Positions 1 to 7,756 of a stretch of DNA of 64,000 nucleotides are shown piece by piece (positions within the stretch are counted from its first letter, which is position 1; each line of letters starts with the position of its first letter). Position numbers and translations under genes: made by a program. The stretch is from Dugong dugon. Taxonomy: Eukaryota > Chordata > Mammalia > Sirenia > Dugongidae. The notes under the pieces are model-generated. The model was given only the letters and a program-made list of their open reading frames with translations, had not been told where the DNA came from and searched no databases. Where the stretch lies: contig JASCZL010000099.1 in NCBI GenBank assembly GCA_030035585.1, positions 16,523-80,522 of the forward strand, given 5' to 3'.

Positions 1-212
1 GGTCCCTCGCCTCTCTGCTAGCTTCTGTCTTTTCTATCTCACAAGAGATTGCCTGGCCATACAAGCTAACCCTGTAGATTGCCTCCGGACTCATTAACAT
101 AACTGCCTGGAATCCTGCCTCATTTCATCATAGAGGCTAGGATTTACGACACATCAGATAATGAGGACAGATCACAAATCCCGGAACAATCACACAACTC
201 TGGGAATCATGG
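1..212. repeat. Interspersed repeat, copy A (3' part, cut by window start)
   Basis: This is the end of the element described at 7097-7595. It stops at ...GGGAATCATGG, directly before the DUX fragment. Confidence 0.7.
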
Positions 213-215
213 GTC

Positions 216-373
216 CTTTGGATTCTCAGGCTCTTGAGAGGAGTCTTGGTGGCGCAATCTTGTCCGGACAGCGAGTTGATTATGGTCCTAGCCATATGCC
301 GGGTATGGGGGCCAGGAAGGAGTCTGAGTATCTGACAGCCTCTTTCCCACAGTCGGTTCTATTGGCTGCTGAT
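216..373 (-). pseudogene. Broken DUX fragment inside the repeat unit, unit 1
   Basis: Bases 216-373 align with bases 5815-5969 of the DUX coding sequence of the same unit, in the same orientation, at roughly 80% identity by eye and with one 3-base insertion. The stretch from GGGGCCAGGAAGGAG to CCCACAGTCGGTT is nearly unchanged. It corresponds to about residues 261-312 of the protein, in the Pro/Gln-rich middle and away from both homeodomains. Read in the DUX frame it meets a TAG (plus bases 288-290), so it is not coding. It sits where the interspersed repeat at 1-212 breaks off. Its divergence is far greater than that between units, so it is an old event fixed before the array was last homogenised. 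Confidence 0.85.
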
Positions 374-811
374 GTGCGCCTCCCCCGGGGCTCCTTTCCC
401 CCTGCACGGTGGGTTCCTTGCCCCTTTCCCTTCTGCCTATCCCCTTCCGCCCCGCGTGATGCTGGGTTGGGTGGAGGGCCCGCCCCTCCAGCCCACCTCC
501 TCTCTCTGTCAGCTCTCTCTGTCAGCTCTCTCTGTTTTCCTCGCGGCGGGTTCCTTCGCTTCACCATCGCGTGGCTGGCCTCCCCGGGTGTGCCCCTGCC
601 GGGGCCGCGTGTCCGTCCTTCCTCTGGCAGAGGGAAGTGAAATCGCGTGGCTCCCAGGGAGCGCGCTTGCGCCCGCAGCGGGGTCCTCTGCCCCACTCCC
701 CCACCCCCCACCCCCCGCCCGCCCGCCCTCCTCCACAGCATGGTCCTTGTCCCTGCATCCCCACGGTGCCGACAGGGAGCACAGCCCACGCCTTCCTCGC
801 TCTCCCTTCTC
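374..811. other. GC-rich spacer between the two repeat copies (all units)
   Basis: No gene is supported here. The stretch is CpG-rich and strongly pyrimidine-biased on the plus strand. It holds a short tandem of a 13-mer (CTCTCTCTGTCAG, about 2.5 copies near 500-533) and six C-runs at 691-728 that could form a G-quadruplex on the minus strand. Several overlapping open frames on both strands are composition effects. It recurs in the other units directly after the DUX fragment. The base at 631 is A in units 1, 2, 3, 6, 8 and 9 and C in units 4, 5 and 7. Confidence 0.6.
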
Positions 812-1105
812 CTGCCTCTGCCTCTTCTGCCTTGGTGCTCATAGGTCCCTCTCCTGTCTGCTAGCTACTCTTTTCTGTCTCAAAAGACATGCCCTGGGGA
901 TACAACCTAACCCTGTAGGTTGCCTCTTGCCTCCTTAACATAACTGCCTGGAATTCCACCTCATTAACATCACAGAGGCTAGGAGTGACAACCCAGAGTA
1001 TACTGAAGACAGATCACAAATCCCAGGACAACCACACAACACTGGGAATGAGGGCCAAGACAAGTTGACACACATTCTGGGGGGGACACATTTTAATCCA
1101 TGACA
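812..1105. repeat. Interspersed repeat, copy B (3' part), unit 1
   Basis: It begins at CTGCCTCTGCCTCTTCTG, matching the middle of copy A, and continues past where copy A is broken to ...GGGGGACACATTTTAATCCATGACA, the probable true 3' end of the element. Copies A and B are direct repeats in the same orientation and flank the DUX fragment plus the GC-rich spacer. Confidence 0.7.
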
Positions 1106-2243
1106 CCAGGCTATCTCAGAACAAACCCACCGACACCGAGTCCCTCTAGAAGGAAAGGACAAGAACAGCGCCCCTAGCCCGCCACCCAAGGACAGCGCAC
1201 CTGCAATAGGCAATAGGAGTCCCGCGGTGAGGGGCTGAGTGCCCATCAGTTGAGTGAGTTGGGTCTTCCCAGAGATTGGTTCCTTTAGGATGGCTTCCCT
1301 AGTCACAAGCCCATGTCCCCACCGCGACCAGCCAGCCTGCTGACCAAACGGAAGGATTCCGGTTCGCTTGGAGACAAGGTGGCTATCCCCAGGCGTCCAC
1401 CACGGTCAGGCTTTGTTTTGGTCTTCAGAGGCCGCCCAGTTCCAGCCCTGCCCCGTCTCTTCTGGGGTCTCTGGCTCTCCCTCTTCCTGTGACCTTGCAC
1501 CCACCGACTGCCTCATACCCTCCACTCCCCAGCCTCCCTCTCGTCGCTCTCCTTCCCTTTCTGCCAGCTCCATGCACGTCCACCCCTACCCCACGGCCAT
1601 CACCTCCAGCCCTGCCTTCACCAACACCCTCTCCCCAAAGGATTGGCAGACAACACGCCCGCATAGGGGACTCCTCAAGAGGGTTCCCCATGAAAATTCC
1701 ACAGGACCCAAGCGAGCAGGGCGGGTTTCCAGGGCAGTAGGCCACATCACTGGGCATGAGGGCTCCATTTCTGCAGGCGGCGAGAACCTCACCCATGGGG
1801 AGGGAAGGCAAAAGGTCCAGGCTGGGGGAGGGAGAGGCAAGTCGCTGAGGGAGGAATGGCTGGGCCTGGAGACTCAGAAGATGGCGACCAAGGCGGGACC
1901 GCCTCCACCCAGCTACTCTTAACGCTCCTCTGTCTCTCCATATGCTTCTTCGGTTTGTTTTTTTCCGGGGGGGTGGGGGGACTTTTACCAAGGGTCCAGT
2001 TCACATCGCCCAGTATCCCCGAGTTTCTTCTCCACGCTCCAGGAACGCTCTGAGGAGTTGAGAGACAGAGAGAACTCATCTAATAGAGGATTTTTCTTTT
2101 AAATATTCATTGTTGGCCACTGGATTTGGAATCATGTCAAAAGCGTGTGTTATAAAGTTAGAACTGCTGTCTAGGGTTTTCTTGGCTGTAATCTTGAATG
2201 GAAGCAGATAGCCACGATTCCCTGCTGCACCGCTCGGTACCTT
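1106..2243. other. Unrecognised intergenic segment (all units)
   Basis: I see no gene, RNA or known element. It holds a C-rich half (about 1430-1640), a purine-rich half (about 1790-1890) and a G7-T-G6 run at 1967-1980. Long open frames overlap on both strands and reflect low stop-codon density, not coding. Sites that vary between units lie at 1383, around 1636 and around 1731. Confidence 0.5.
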
Positions 2244-2661
2244 TCAACAGCCAGTCTTTTGATTAGTAGCCCACAGCAAACTGTTTGAAGCACCCGGGAA
2301 CCCGAATGTGAGAAGACATTCTCCCGAAACACTTGGAGTCAGGGCGCACAGAGACACATTGCCCCAAACATAGTCTTCTTTCAGGGAAGCGCGGGTCTCC
2401 TTCAGCCATCCTTCGTGCTTTTCCTTGTTGATTGTGCAGAACGCGCCGATATAGAGAGGGTCGGTCACGATTCTTTTCACAGAAATAGTGTCCCATTGCA
2501 CAATTTCTTCCGAAGCGAACGCCGAAGGTGTCCTTCTGGGCGAGCGATGGAGATCCGCTCTCGGCCAGAAAATCCCTTGGCACTGCTAGGTGTAGCTCGA
2601 TGAGCTGTTTGCCCAGGAGATGTTCTACTTTGCCAGAAAGGAGAGGAACAAAACAAAACAA
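2244..2661 (-). other. Possible decayed coding remnant, unrecognised (all units)
   Basis: On the minus strand two overlapping frames (about 2263-2661 and 2244-2501) read through without stops for 132 and 85 codons. Neither begins with ATG; both open at GTG. The residue mix looks more protein-like than the compositional frames elsewhere, and one frame seems to hand over to the other around 2510, as in a frameshifted pseudogene. I cannot assign a family. The sequence appears unchanged in all nine units. It could equally be chance. Confidence 0.2.
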
Positions 2662-2900
2662 AACACCTTATTTCTCACTAACAACAGAGAAGGAAAGGCG
2701 ATTCAAAGCTCAAAATACAGTGGCGTCACTAGGGTTCGTGTCACGCAGTGCAGGACTCATAGTGCCACCCACATCATCGACCTCCTCCCGTACCAGCCCA
2801 TACAGAATCCTTGGTATTGGTTTTTGTACCAATGTTAATGGTGAATCGTTATTCCTGTATATTGCTCATTCTTTTCTCTTGAATTACTACTTCATTCCCC

Positions 2901-2921
2901 AAAAAAAAAAAAAAAAAAAAA
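2901..2921 (+). repeat. Variable A-tract 1, unit 1 (21 A)
   Basis: A homopolymer after CCCC and before TTATTCAAC. It may be the tail of an old retroposed insertion on the plus strand, since the preceding 100 bp are AT-rich, but no element is recognised. Its length is the main cause of unit-length differences. Confidence 0.9.
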
Positions 2922-3339
2922 TTATTCAACTAGGTTCAGAAGTACTAATTGCCACGATACTGTACCGAAAACGCCAGAAACTTTGACCAAATCGGTGACT
3001 ACAAAAACTCGGCAGCCAAGAAAACAACAGCAGAGAAACCTCGAAACCAGAGGTTTCCACGCGTCACTGTAATTGAGGAATCACGACAGCTCTCCACAGA
3101 GGGCATTTTAAGGTTCCCAAAGTCAATTACCATAGCCTCTTTTAAACCTGTGTTTGGTTACATGGGTCCACGTAAGCCGGGCTTACGAAAAATGTTTTTG
3201 GAATTGTATCTACTTCAGGGATATCGTTTTAAAAATACTACATTTCTGCAGAAACACAGCACAGGAATGTCTGGACGGTCATTTTGGTGTGCCCCTCTGA
3301 AAGTGTCACCCGGTGCAGTCCGCATCGCCCCTACCCCGC
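2922..3339. other. AT-rich segment with a perfect dyad (all units)
   Basis: No gene is supported. A perfect inverted repeat, CGTAAGCC-G-GGCTTACG, lies at 3171-3187. Variable sites lie near 3005 (AAAAAC or AATAAC), near 3162 (GGGTCC, or GGATCC in units 5-9) and at 3277 (G or A, a CpG site). Confidence 0.5.
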
Positions 3340-3710
3340 AACCCGTGACGTCACTGGAGAACTAGGTAAAACCCCTTTAGGTAGTCACTTAGACGCGCGC
3401 GTATAACGGCGATACATCGGCTGTCTATCCGTTGAGGCTGTCGCCGACTCGTTCCTGGTGTCACCTCACTGCCCCTCCATTAGCAGCCGCTCAGGCTCAA
3501 GGTCCAGCGTGTTGCCGTTCCGGGGCCGCCAGATGGCGCGGCCTCTCCCGGAGAGCAGGGCCGGGTCCCCTCCATGCGCTGGGAGCTCTGGGCTTCGTGT
3601 TCCAGCCTCGCGCGTTCGGAATCCGCCTTGACCAGGCGAGCCAAGCCTGTGCCGAGGGCCATGACGTCGCGCGGACCTCGTCGCCTCCCCCTGATTTGCT
3701 CTTGAACACA
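3340..3710. promoter_or_regulatory. CpG-dense block with CRE and CTCF-like motif, unit 1
   Basis: CpG density rises sharply here. It contains a full CRE palindrome TGACGTCA (3347-3354), a half-related TGACGTCG (3662-3669), a self-complementary ACGCGCGCGT (3393-3402) and CCGCCAGATGGCGC (3526-3539). The last fits the CTCF core CCASYAGRKGGCRS with one mismatch at its third base. The block is about 1.7 kb past the end of the DUX gene. It could be an insulator or a separate, possibly antisense, promoter; both are inferences from motif content. Confidence 0.5.
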
Positions 3711-4916
3711 CTTATACTGCGGGAAGTCTTCTCCCTCCCCGCCACCGCCCCCCACCCCCACCCCGCTGCTCTCCATTAGCTGCTCTCTGGCCACCTAACA
3801 CCTGGTGACCCTGCTGCTCTCCGCTCCTCTCTCTTCGCCCACCTGTGTAGGGCCCGGAGGGCGTAGGGACTCTGAACTCTGAAGCGATCTGATCTTGAAG
3901 CCCAGACAGCCAAGTGTCCCCAGAACCCAAGCTCACGAGCCCGGACGGACCGAAGCAAATCAGTCTCGTGTGTCAAACATTCTTTCTTTCCTTCACTTGC
4001 GTTTTCTGGCTCGCTCCTTCCTTTAACTCCTTTGTTCCATTAAGAAACCTAGCCGACTGTCAAAGATCACAAGATTCGATGATGACACAGTTAGCTGGCG
4101 ACGCTGTGGGCAAATCGGCACTTTGATACGTGGCTGGCAAGCAATGAGGACACAGAAAGGGTCAGGCAGCCAGAGGAGGCGTGCCGGGACCCAACGCCTA
4201 GATGCCAGCAAAGGAGGAAAGCGGCAGGAGGAAGAAGGGTGGGCAGTGGGACCTCATTCCTATTTGGAAAGTGGGGGGAGTGCAGAGAGGTCTCGGATAC
4301 GGATAGGAGATTGGGGTTTCTAGGAACGGAGCTGAGGTTCCGGAGGGACATCTACTCGTTCTTTCATACTCGTTTGTGCTATTGAGATTTCTTTTCAGGC
4401 GCATGTTTTCCGTCTTTCAAAAGAAAAATGGATTTTCTTCTGTGTACGTTCCAACCATGTCTTTATTGTACCGAGGAAAACTCACATCCAGCTCGACAAT
4501 CGATATCAAGTTTGAGAGGCTACCACTTCCCACGACGATGGGAGGAGTCTCAGATGAGAGATGATAAGAAAGAGGTCTGAAGTCTACATACCATAAATCT
4601 ATTTTTCAGAAGATAGGAGAGCGTATGGAGAGACATGACCTAAATATACACATAACTCCAAAAAAGGTGCGACAACAATTACATCGCTACGCTTTGTTCA
4701 GTGACGGAATGGTGTTGCCCTAATGTCTTTCAGTCCGTTGTCTGCGGGTTGAAAGTGGCTCAAGGAAACCATATATTCACGGGGGGCGATCACTGTGGGG
4801 CATAATCTGTGGCATCATTCCTTCAGTGATGGATTGGGAAGAAACTCTCTTCCGGCCTCCAATTCGCACTCTCAAGGCTAAGGAAAAACGAACAAGCAAA
4901 CAGAAAAATAAAAAAC
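3711..4916. other. Segment 3' of DUX without a recognised gene (all units)
   Basis: It begins with C-runs (about 3733-3764, a minus-strand G-quadruplex candidate) and becomes AT-richer towards 4900. Apart from the AATAAA at 4462-4467 I find no gene, RNA or known element. If DUX transcripts run past 5437 they would cover this segment. On the minus strand a long T-rich tract (opposite about 4883-4929) ends in a TAG at 4878-4880, which resembles a splice acceptor, but I found no convincing donor for it. Confidence 0.5.
4462..4467 (-). terminator. Candidate DUX polyadenylation signal AATAAA, unit 1
   Basis: Plus-strand TTTATT reads AATAAA on the DUX sense strand, about 970 bp past the stop codon. 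It is the only canonical hexamer I noticed between the stop and this point. Confidence 0.4.
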
Positions 4917-4929
4917 AAAAAAAAAAAAA
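4917..4929 (+). repeat. A-tract 2, unit 1 (13 A)
   Basis: A homopolymer within an A-rich stretch. Lengths in units 2-9 are 13 (12298-12310), 13 (19676-19688), 12 (27055-27066), 13 (34439-34451), 14 (41825-41838), 13 (49211-49223), 14 (56597-56610) and 14 (63983-63996). Confidence 0.9.
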
Positions 4930-5436
4930 CCCTCATTTTCAGAAAATCCCGTTACGAGTAGAGAGAGCATCCCCTCATTCTCTACATGAACCTCATTTCC
5001 AGTTTGACTGCCCATCTCGTCAGAACGGAAAGGAGTAGAGGTGTGTGCAAGGTAGACCTATTTGCCTTGCTGGGGTTTGGTTACAATTCGTGAATTGCCC
5101 AGACTGCCAAGGAGGTGATGATCTCAAGGAGGAGTTTAGGTCAGTCATGAGAAGGCTATTGTTCATGTGGCTTCAGTGAATGGGTCCAGTGCCTGGTGTC
5201 CTTGGTGCCTCCGGTGGCAAGAGGGAGCCTCCAAAGGATCGGGCACCCAATGACTTGAAGACCCGGCGTCAGCGCTGTGACAATGTGCTAGATGGAAGTT
5301 TCCCAGAGTCTTATCCTTCTTCCTGCCTTGGTTTTGCTCCCGAACACCCCGTGTTGGTTGTTCGGCATCTCTTTAAATCATTCTGATGCCACCACAAGGC
5401 ATAGGATGCCTGAATGCGGGTCTGGACGCCCCAGTC
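4930..5436. other. Immediate 3' flank of DUX (all units)
   Basis: This is the probable start of the DUX 3' untranslated region on the minus strand. No second gene is seen. Units 6 and 8 have a C-to-A change here that makes a CACGTG E-box (42257-42262 and 57029-57034). Confidence 0.5.
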
Positions 5437-6750
5437 CTAAATCTGAAGCCCTGGTGAGTCTTGCAGCGCGTCCAGCAGAGCCTGGAAGTCAACGTCGCCG
5501 AGGGTGAGTTCGAGTTGCGGAGGGTCCTCCTCCAGTGGATCCACGTTCAGAAAGGCTTGGGCCTTTTCCTGAAAGTGTGTGGTGGAGAGGAGTTCATCTA
5601 AAAGGCTCATGGTTTCTAGACAGCCTTGGTCCAGTGGACGAGATGAGCCTTGCGCTGACCGTGCCGGCTCCTGCCACAGGTGTACCTCGGGGTGTGCGGG
5701 CTGCTGAATTGTCTCTTGGGTAGGTTCCCATCTGGCCGTCACGCCCTGGGCCACCCCACAGCCCCATTGCATGAAGGGAGCTGGGCCTTGCTGAGCCAGA
5801 GCCTGCCCCTGCTTCTTTGGATTCTCAGGCTGAGGAGAGTCTTGGCCGCGCAATCCTGCCGAGACACTGTGTTGGTTGGGATCCTGGCCATGTCCTGGGT
5901 ATTGGGGCCAGGAAGGAGCCTGAGTGTCTGACAGCCTCTTTCCCACAGTCGGTTCCGTTGGCAAGTGATTCAGGTCTGTCTCCGGGGCGTGAGAGGTCTC
6001 TGCTCTCTGCACATCCAGGGTGGGCTGGACCAGCATGACACCTGGTGCTTGACTGACACAGCCCTGGGTGGCACGCGAAGGAACAAAGGGTGTGGGGGAC
6101 TCCAGGAGAAGAGGCAGCATGGCTTGGTTGCCGCTGGAAGGATGGGAGCGTAGGCCATGATGAGACGTGCTCTGGACACAGGACAGGTTGCTTTGGTCAA
6201 GTGGAAGCGTCCCATGCGCTGGGCTGCCTGCCAAGAACTTCACCGGTGGTGCATTTGTGCCCTGCACTGGGTTCCGAGCCCTTCGGTTCTGAAACCATAT
6301 GTGAACTCGGGATTCTGGAAGGCCCGTTCGTCGAGCCAGTTCTTCCCTGGCCTCGATACCAGGGTATCGGTTCTTCTCAAAGGCTTCAACTAGGAGACTC
6401 CTTTGAGATCGGGTGATGAACGTGCGCTTTCGTCTGGCTGCTTTGGGGAAGTTTTCTGGAGACCAAGGCTGAGGCTCTTGCTCACCCTGGAACGGCTCTT
6501 CTTCGAAGGCACGCCCAGAGGCCGAGCTGCCCTTCTTCAGGTGACTTGCTCTGCGGTTTTGAAACCATATCTGAATGCGATCCTCCGGAATGCCAAGTTT
6601 TTGGGCGAGTTCTTCTCTGGTAGTGATACCAGGGTAGGGGTTCTGTTCAAAAGACGCCCACAGGACCTCTCTTTGACTCGGCTGCAAAACCAACCTCTTT
6701 CGTCGGCCTTGTGGTTTCTGAGAACGACTTGAAGTGCCGGTCAGATCCAT
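5437..6750 (-). CDS. DUX4: DUX4/DUXC-type double-homeobox transcription factor, unit 1
   Basis: This is a single uninterrupted frame of 437 codons ending in TAG. I start at the ATG at 6750, which has A at -3 and G at +4, a strong initiation context; the frame is open 8 codons further to a GTG, which I do not use. Homeodomain 1 spans about residues 15-74 and homeodomain 2 about 105-164, joined by a 30-residue acidic linker. Both recognition helices read IWFQNRRA and keep W48, F49, N51 and R53 of the homeodomain. A long Pro/Gln/Ser-rich middle follows. The C terminus has LLDELL (383-388) and DFQALLDAL (421-429), like the transactivation region of DUX4. Family role: a nuclear DNA-binding activator of zygotic-genome-activation genes, normally silenced in somatic cells. 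The lack of introns fits a DUX4-type retrocopy. Whether to name it DUX4 or DUXC depends on the species. Confidence 0.9.
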   Translation of the reverse strand: MDLTGTSSRSQKPQGRRKRLVLQPSQREVLWASFEQNPYPGITTREELAQKLGIPEDRIQIWFQNRRASHLKKGSSASGRAFEEEPFQGEQEPQPWSPENFPKAARRKRTFITRSQRSLLVEAFEKNRYPGIEAREELARRTGLPESRVHIWFQNRRARNPVQGTNAPPVKFLAGSPAHGTLPLDQSNLSCVQSTSHHGLRSHPSSGNQAMLPLLLESPTPFVPSRATQGCVSQAPGVMLVQPTLDVQRAETSHAPETDLNHLPTEPTVGKRLSDTQAPSWPQYPGHGQDPNQHSVSAGLRGQDSPQPENPKKQGQALAQQGPAPFMQWGCGVAQGVTARWEPTQETIQQPAHPEVHLWQEPARSAQGSSRPLDQGCLETMSLLDELLSTTHFQEKAQAFLNVDPLEEDPPQLELTLGDVDFQALLDALQDSPGLQI

Positions 6751-6816
6751 ACTGGCAAGTGACCTGGATTGCACGGAGACCAGCGGCCAAGCGAACAGCT
6801 CCCGGAAACAAAGGAC

Positions 6817-6867
6817 TCAGCGACACCCAGAAAGCTTTGCGGAGCAAAGGAAGGCGCCAAGGGCCAT
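6817..6867 (-). other. Short upstream ORF before DUX start (unit 1)
   Basis: An ATG at 6867 opens 16 codons and ends in TGA at 6817-6819, 66 bp before the DUX ATG and out of frame with it. It would be in the 5' leader only if transcription starts from the upstream TATA-like box (6899-6905); from the nearer one it would be left out. The same frame recurs upstream of every DUX copy. Confidence 0.35.
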
Positions 6868-6870
6868 TTC

Positions 6871-6905
6871 TTAAATACCTTCCCACTGGAGCCCTTCATT
6901 AAATA
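6871..6905 (-). promoter_or_regulatory. Paired TATA-like boxes of DUX promoter, unit 1
   Basis: Read on the minus strand there are two TATTTAA boxes, at 6899-6905 and 6871-6877, 28 bp apart and about 149 and 121 bp before the ATG. They are correctly placed and oriented to position transcription starts for the DUX gene. That they work as TATA boxes is inferred; no start-site data are available. Confidence 0.55.
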
Positions 6906-7096
6906 CCTAAGACCTTGGAGGACGGCGTGGAAGGGCGGGATGACTCCTAAGTGGAAGTGGAGATTTTATCAGGGGAGTGGGCAACGGTCATCCTATTAAG
7001 GTATTGCGTCAGAGGAATGCATCTCTAATGGAAGGATTTCCGGCACCTTGTGCGGTCGGCGGGAGCTGGGGAAGGAGACTGGCATTCCCAGGTGCC
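6906..7096. other. Upstream flank of the DUX promoter (all units)
   Basis: About 190 bp between the TATA-like boxes and the interspersed repeat. I see no further recognisable element. The equivalent of the base at 7003 is G in units 5 and 7 (36525, 51297) and A elsewhere. Confidence 0.5.
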
Positions 7097-7595
7097 TTAG
7101 TTATCTAGCGCTGCTCTAAACAGAACCAGCACAAGATCAGGACTAAAACAAACCCAAATGGATTCTTTCACACTCCAGGAAGGGGCGCGTTCACATTCGG
7201 GCCGCCAGCCCTGGTGGGGGGAAAGGGGGATGGGGAGGGGCGAGGGGGAGGCTTTCTCTGCCTGTCAGCTCTGGAGCAAGGTCCTTGTCATCACTCTTCT
7301 TCTGGTCTAGGAGCTTCTCAACGCAGGGACCCCGGGTCCAAAGTACAAGCTCTGCCTCTGCCTCTTCTGGCTTGGTGCCCATAGGTCCCTCGCCTCTCTG
7401 CTAGCTTCTGTCTTTTCTATCTCACAAGAGATTGCCTGGCCATACAAGCTAACCCTGTAGATTGCCTCCGGACTCATTAACATAACTGCCTGGAATCCTG
7501 CCTCATTTCATCATAGAGGCTAGGATTTACGACACATCAGATAATGAGGACAGATCACAAATCCCGGAACAATCACACAACTCTGGGAATCATGG
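7097..7595. repeat. Interspersed repeat, copy A, bridging units 1 and 2
   Basis: It runs from TTAGTTATCTAGCGCTGCTC through a G-rich stretch to ...CTGGGAATCATGG. Its last 240 bp are matched imperfectly by copy B at 8195-8488, so the family is recognisable from two diverged copies within the unit. Phrases such as TCCTTGTCATCA, CTGGTCTAGGAGCTTCTCA, CTCATTAACATAACTGCCTGGAAT and ATCATAGAGGCTAGGATTTAC recall, from memory, an ancient repeat family I associate with elephant-like genomes; I cannot name it with certainty. It contains a strong G-quadruplex motif at 7216-7248 (five runs of four or more G). Confidence 0.7.
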
Positions 7596-7598
7596 GTC

Positions 7599-7756
7599 CT
7601 TTGGATTCTCAGGCTCTTGAGAGGAGTCTTGGTGGCGCAATCTTGTCCGGACAGCGAGTTGATTATGGTCCTAGCCATATGCCGGGTATGGGGGCCAGGA
7701 AGGAGTCTGAGTATCTGACAGCCTCTTTCCCACAGTCGGTTCTATTGGCTGCTGAT
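7599..7756 (-). pseudogene. Broken DUX fragment, unit 2
   Basis: The same 158-bp fragment as at 216-373, with the same in-frame stop. Confidence 0.85.

Larger units (their letters stand above)
1..7383. repeat. Macrosatellite unit 1 (7383 bp)
   Basis: This is the first tandem unit. The phase is arbitrary: I start each unit at the GGTCCCTCGCCTCTCTGC string that recurs at 7384, 14765, 22143, 29521, 36906, 44293, 51678 and 59065. Its two A-tracts are 21 and 13 A long. It alone has C at 1383, where the other eight units have A. At the sites that separate the two blocks of the array it carries the block-1 alleles, for example CGGGGCCGC around 3521-3529 and ATGGGTCC near 3162. Confidence 0.97.

Noticed and set aside
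372-938. 188-codon plus-strand frame, and overlapping minus-strand frames 280-789 and 561-842
   Set aside because: These lie in GC-rich, stop-poor DNA, run through the DUX fragment and interspersed repeat in arbitrary frames, overlap each other on both strands, and show no domain.
1368-1991. Long opposing frames of 184 and 188 codons
   Set aside because: They overlap fully on opposite strands in a biased C-rich/G-rich segment and have low-complexity translations; a composition effect.
2258-2268. TGATTAGTAG as a DUX autoregulatory binding site
   Set aside because: Only the first half fits the double-homeobox consensus; the second half-site is missing.
3432-3794. Plus and minus frames over the CpG block
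   Set aside because: Open only because of high GC content; no recognisable protein and mutually overlapping.
4876-4930. Minus-strand splice acceptor (T-rich tract ending in TAG) for a 3'-UTR intron
   Set aside because: No convincing donor was found between the DUX stop and this point. The tract is also a plain A/T microsatellite, so I did not annotate an intron.
5535-6732. Several plus-strand frames opposite the DUX gene
   Set aside because: Shadows of the coding strand; their conservation across units follows from identity of the DUX gene.
5437-6774. 445-codon version of the DUX frame starting at 6774
   Set aside because: The codon at 6774 is GTG. The ATG eight codons later has an ideal initiation context, so I start the gene at 6750 (and equivalents).
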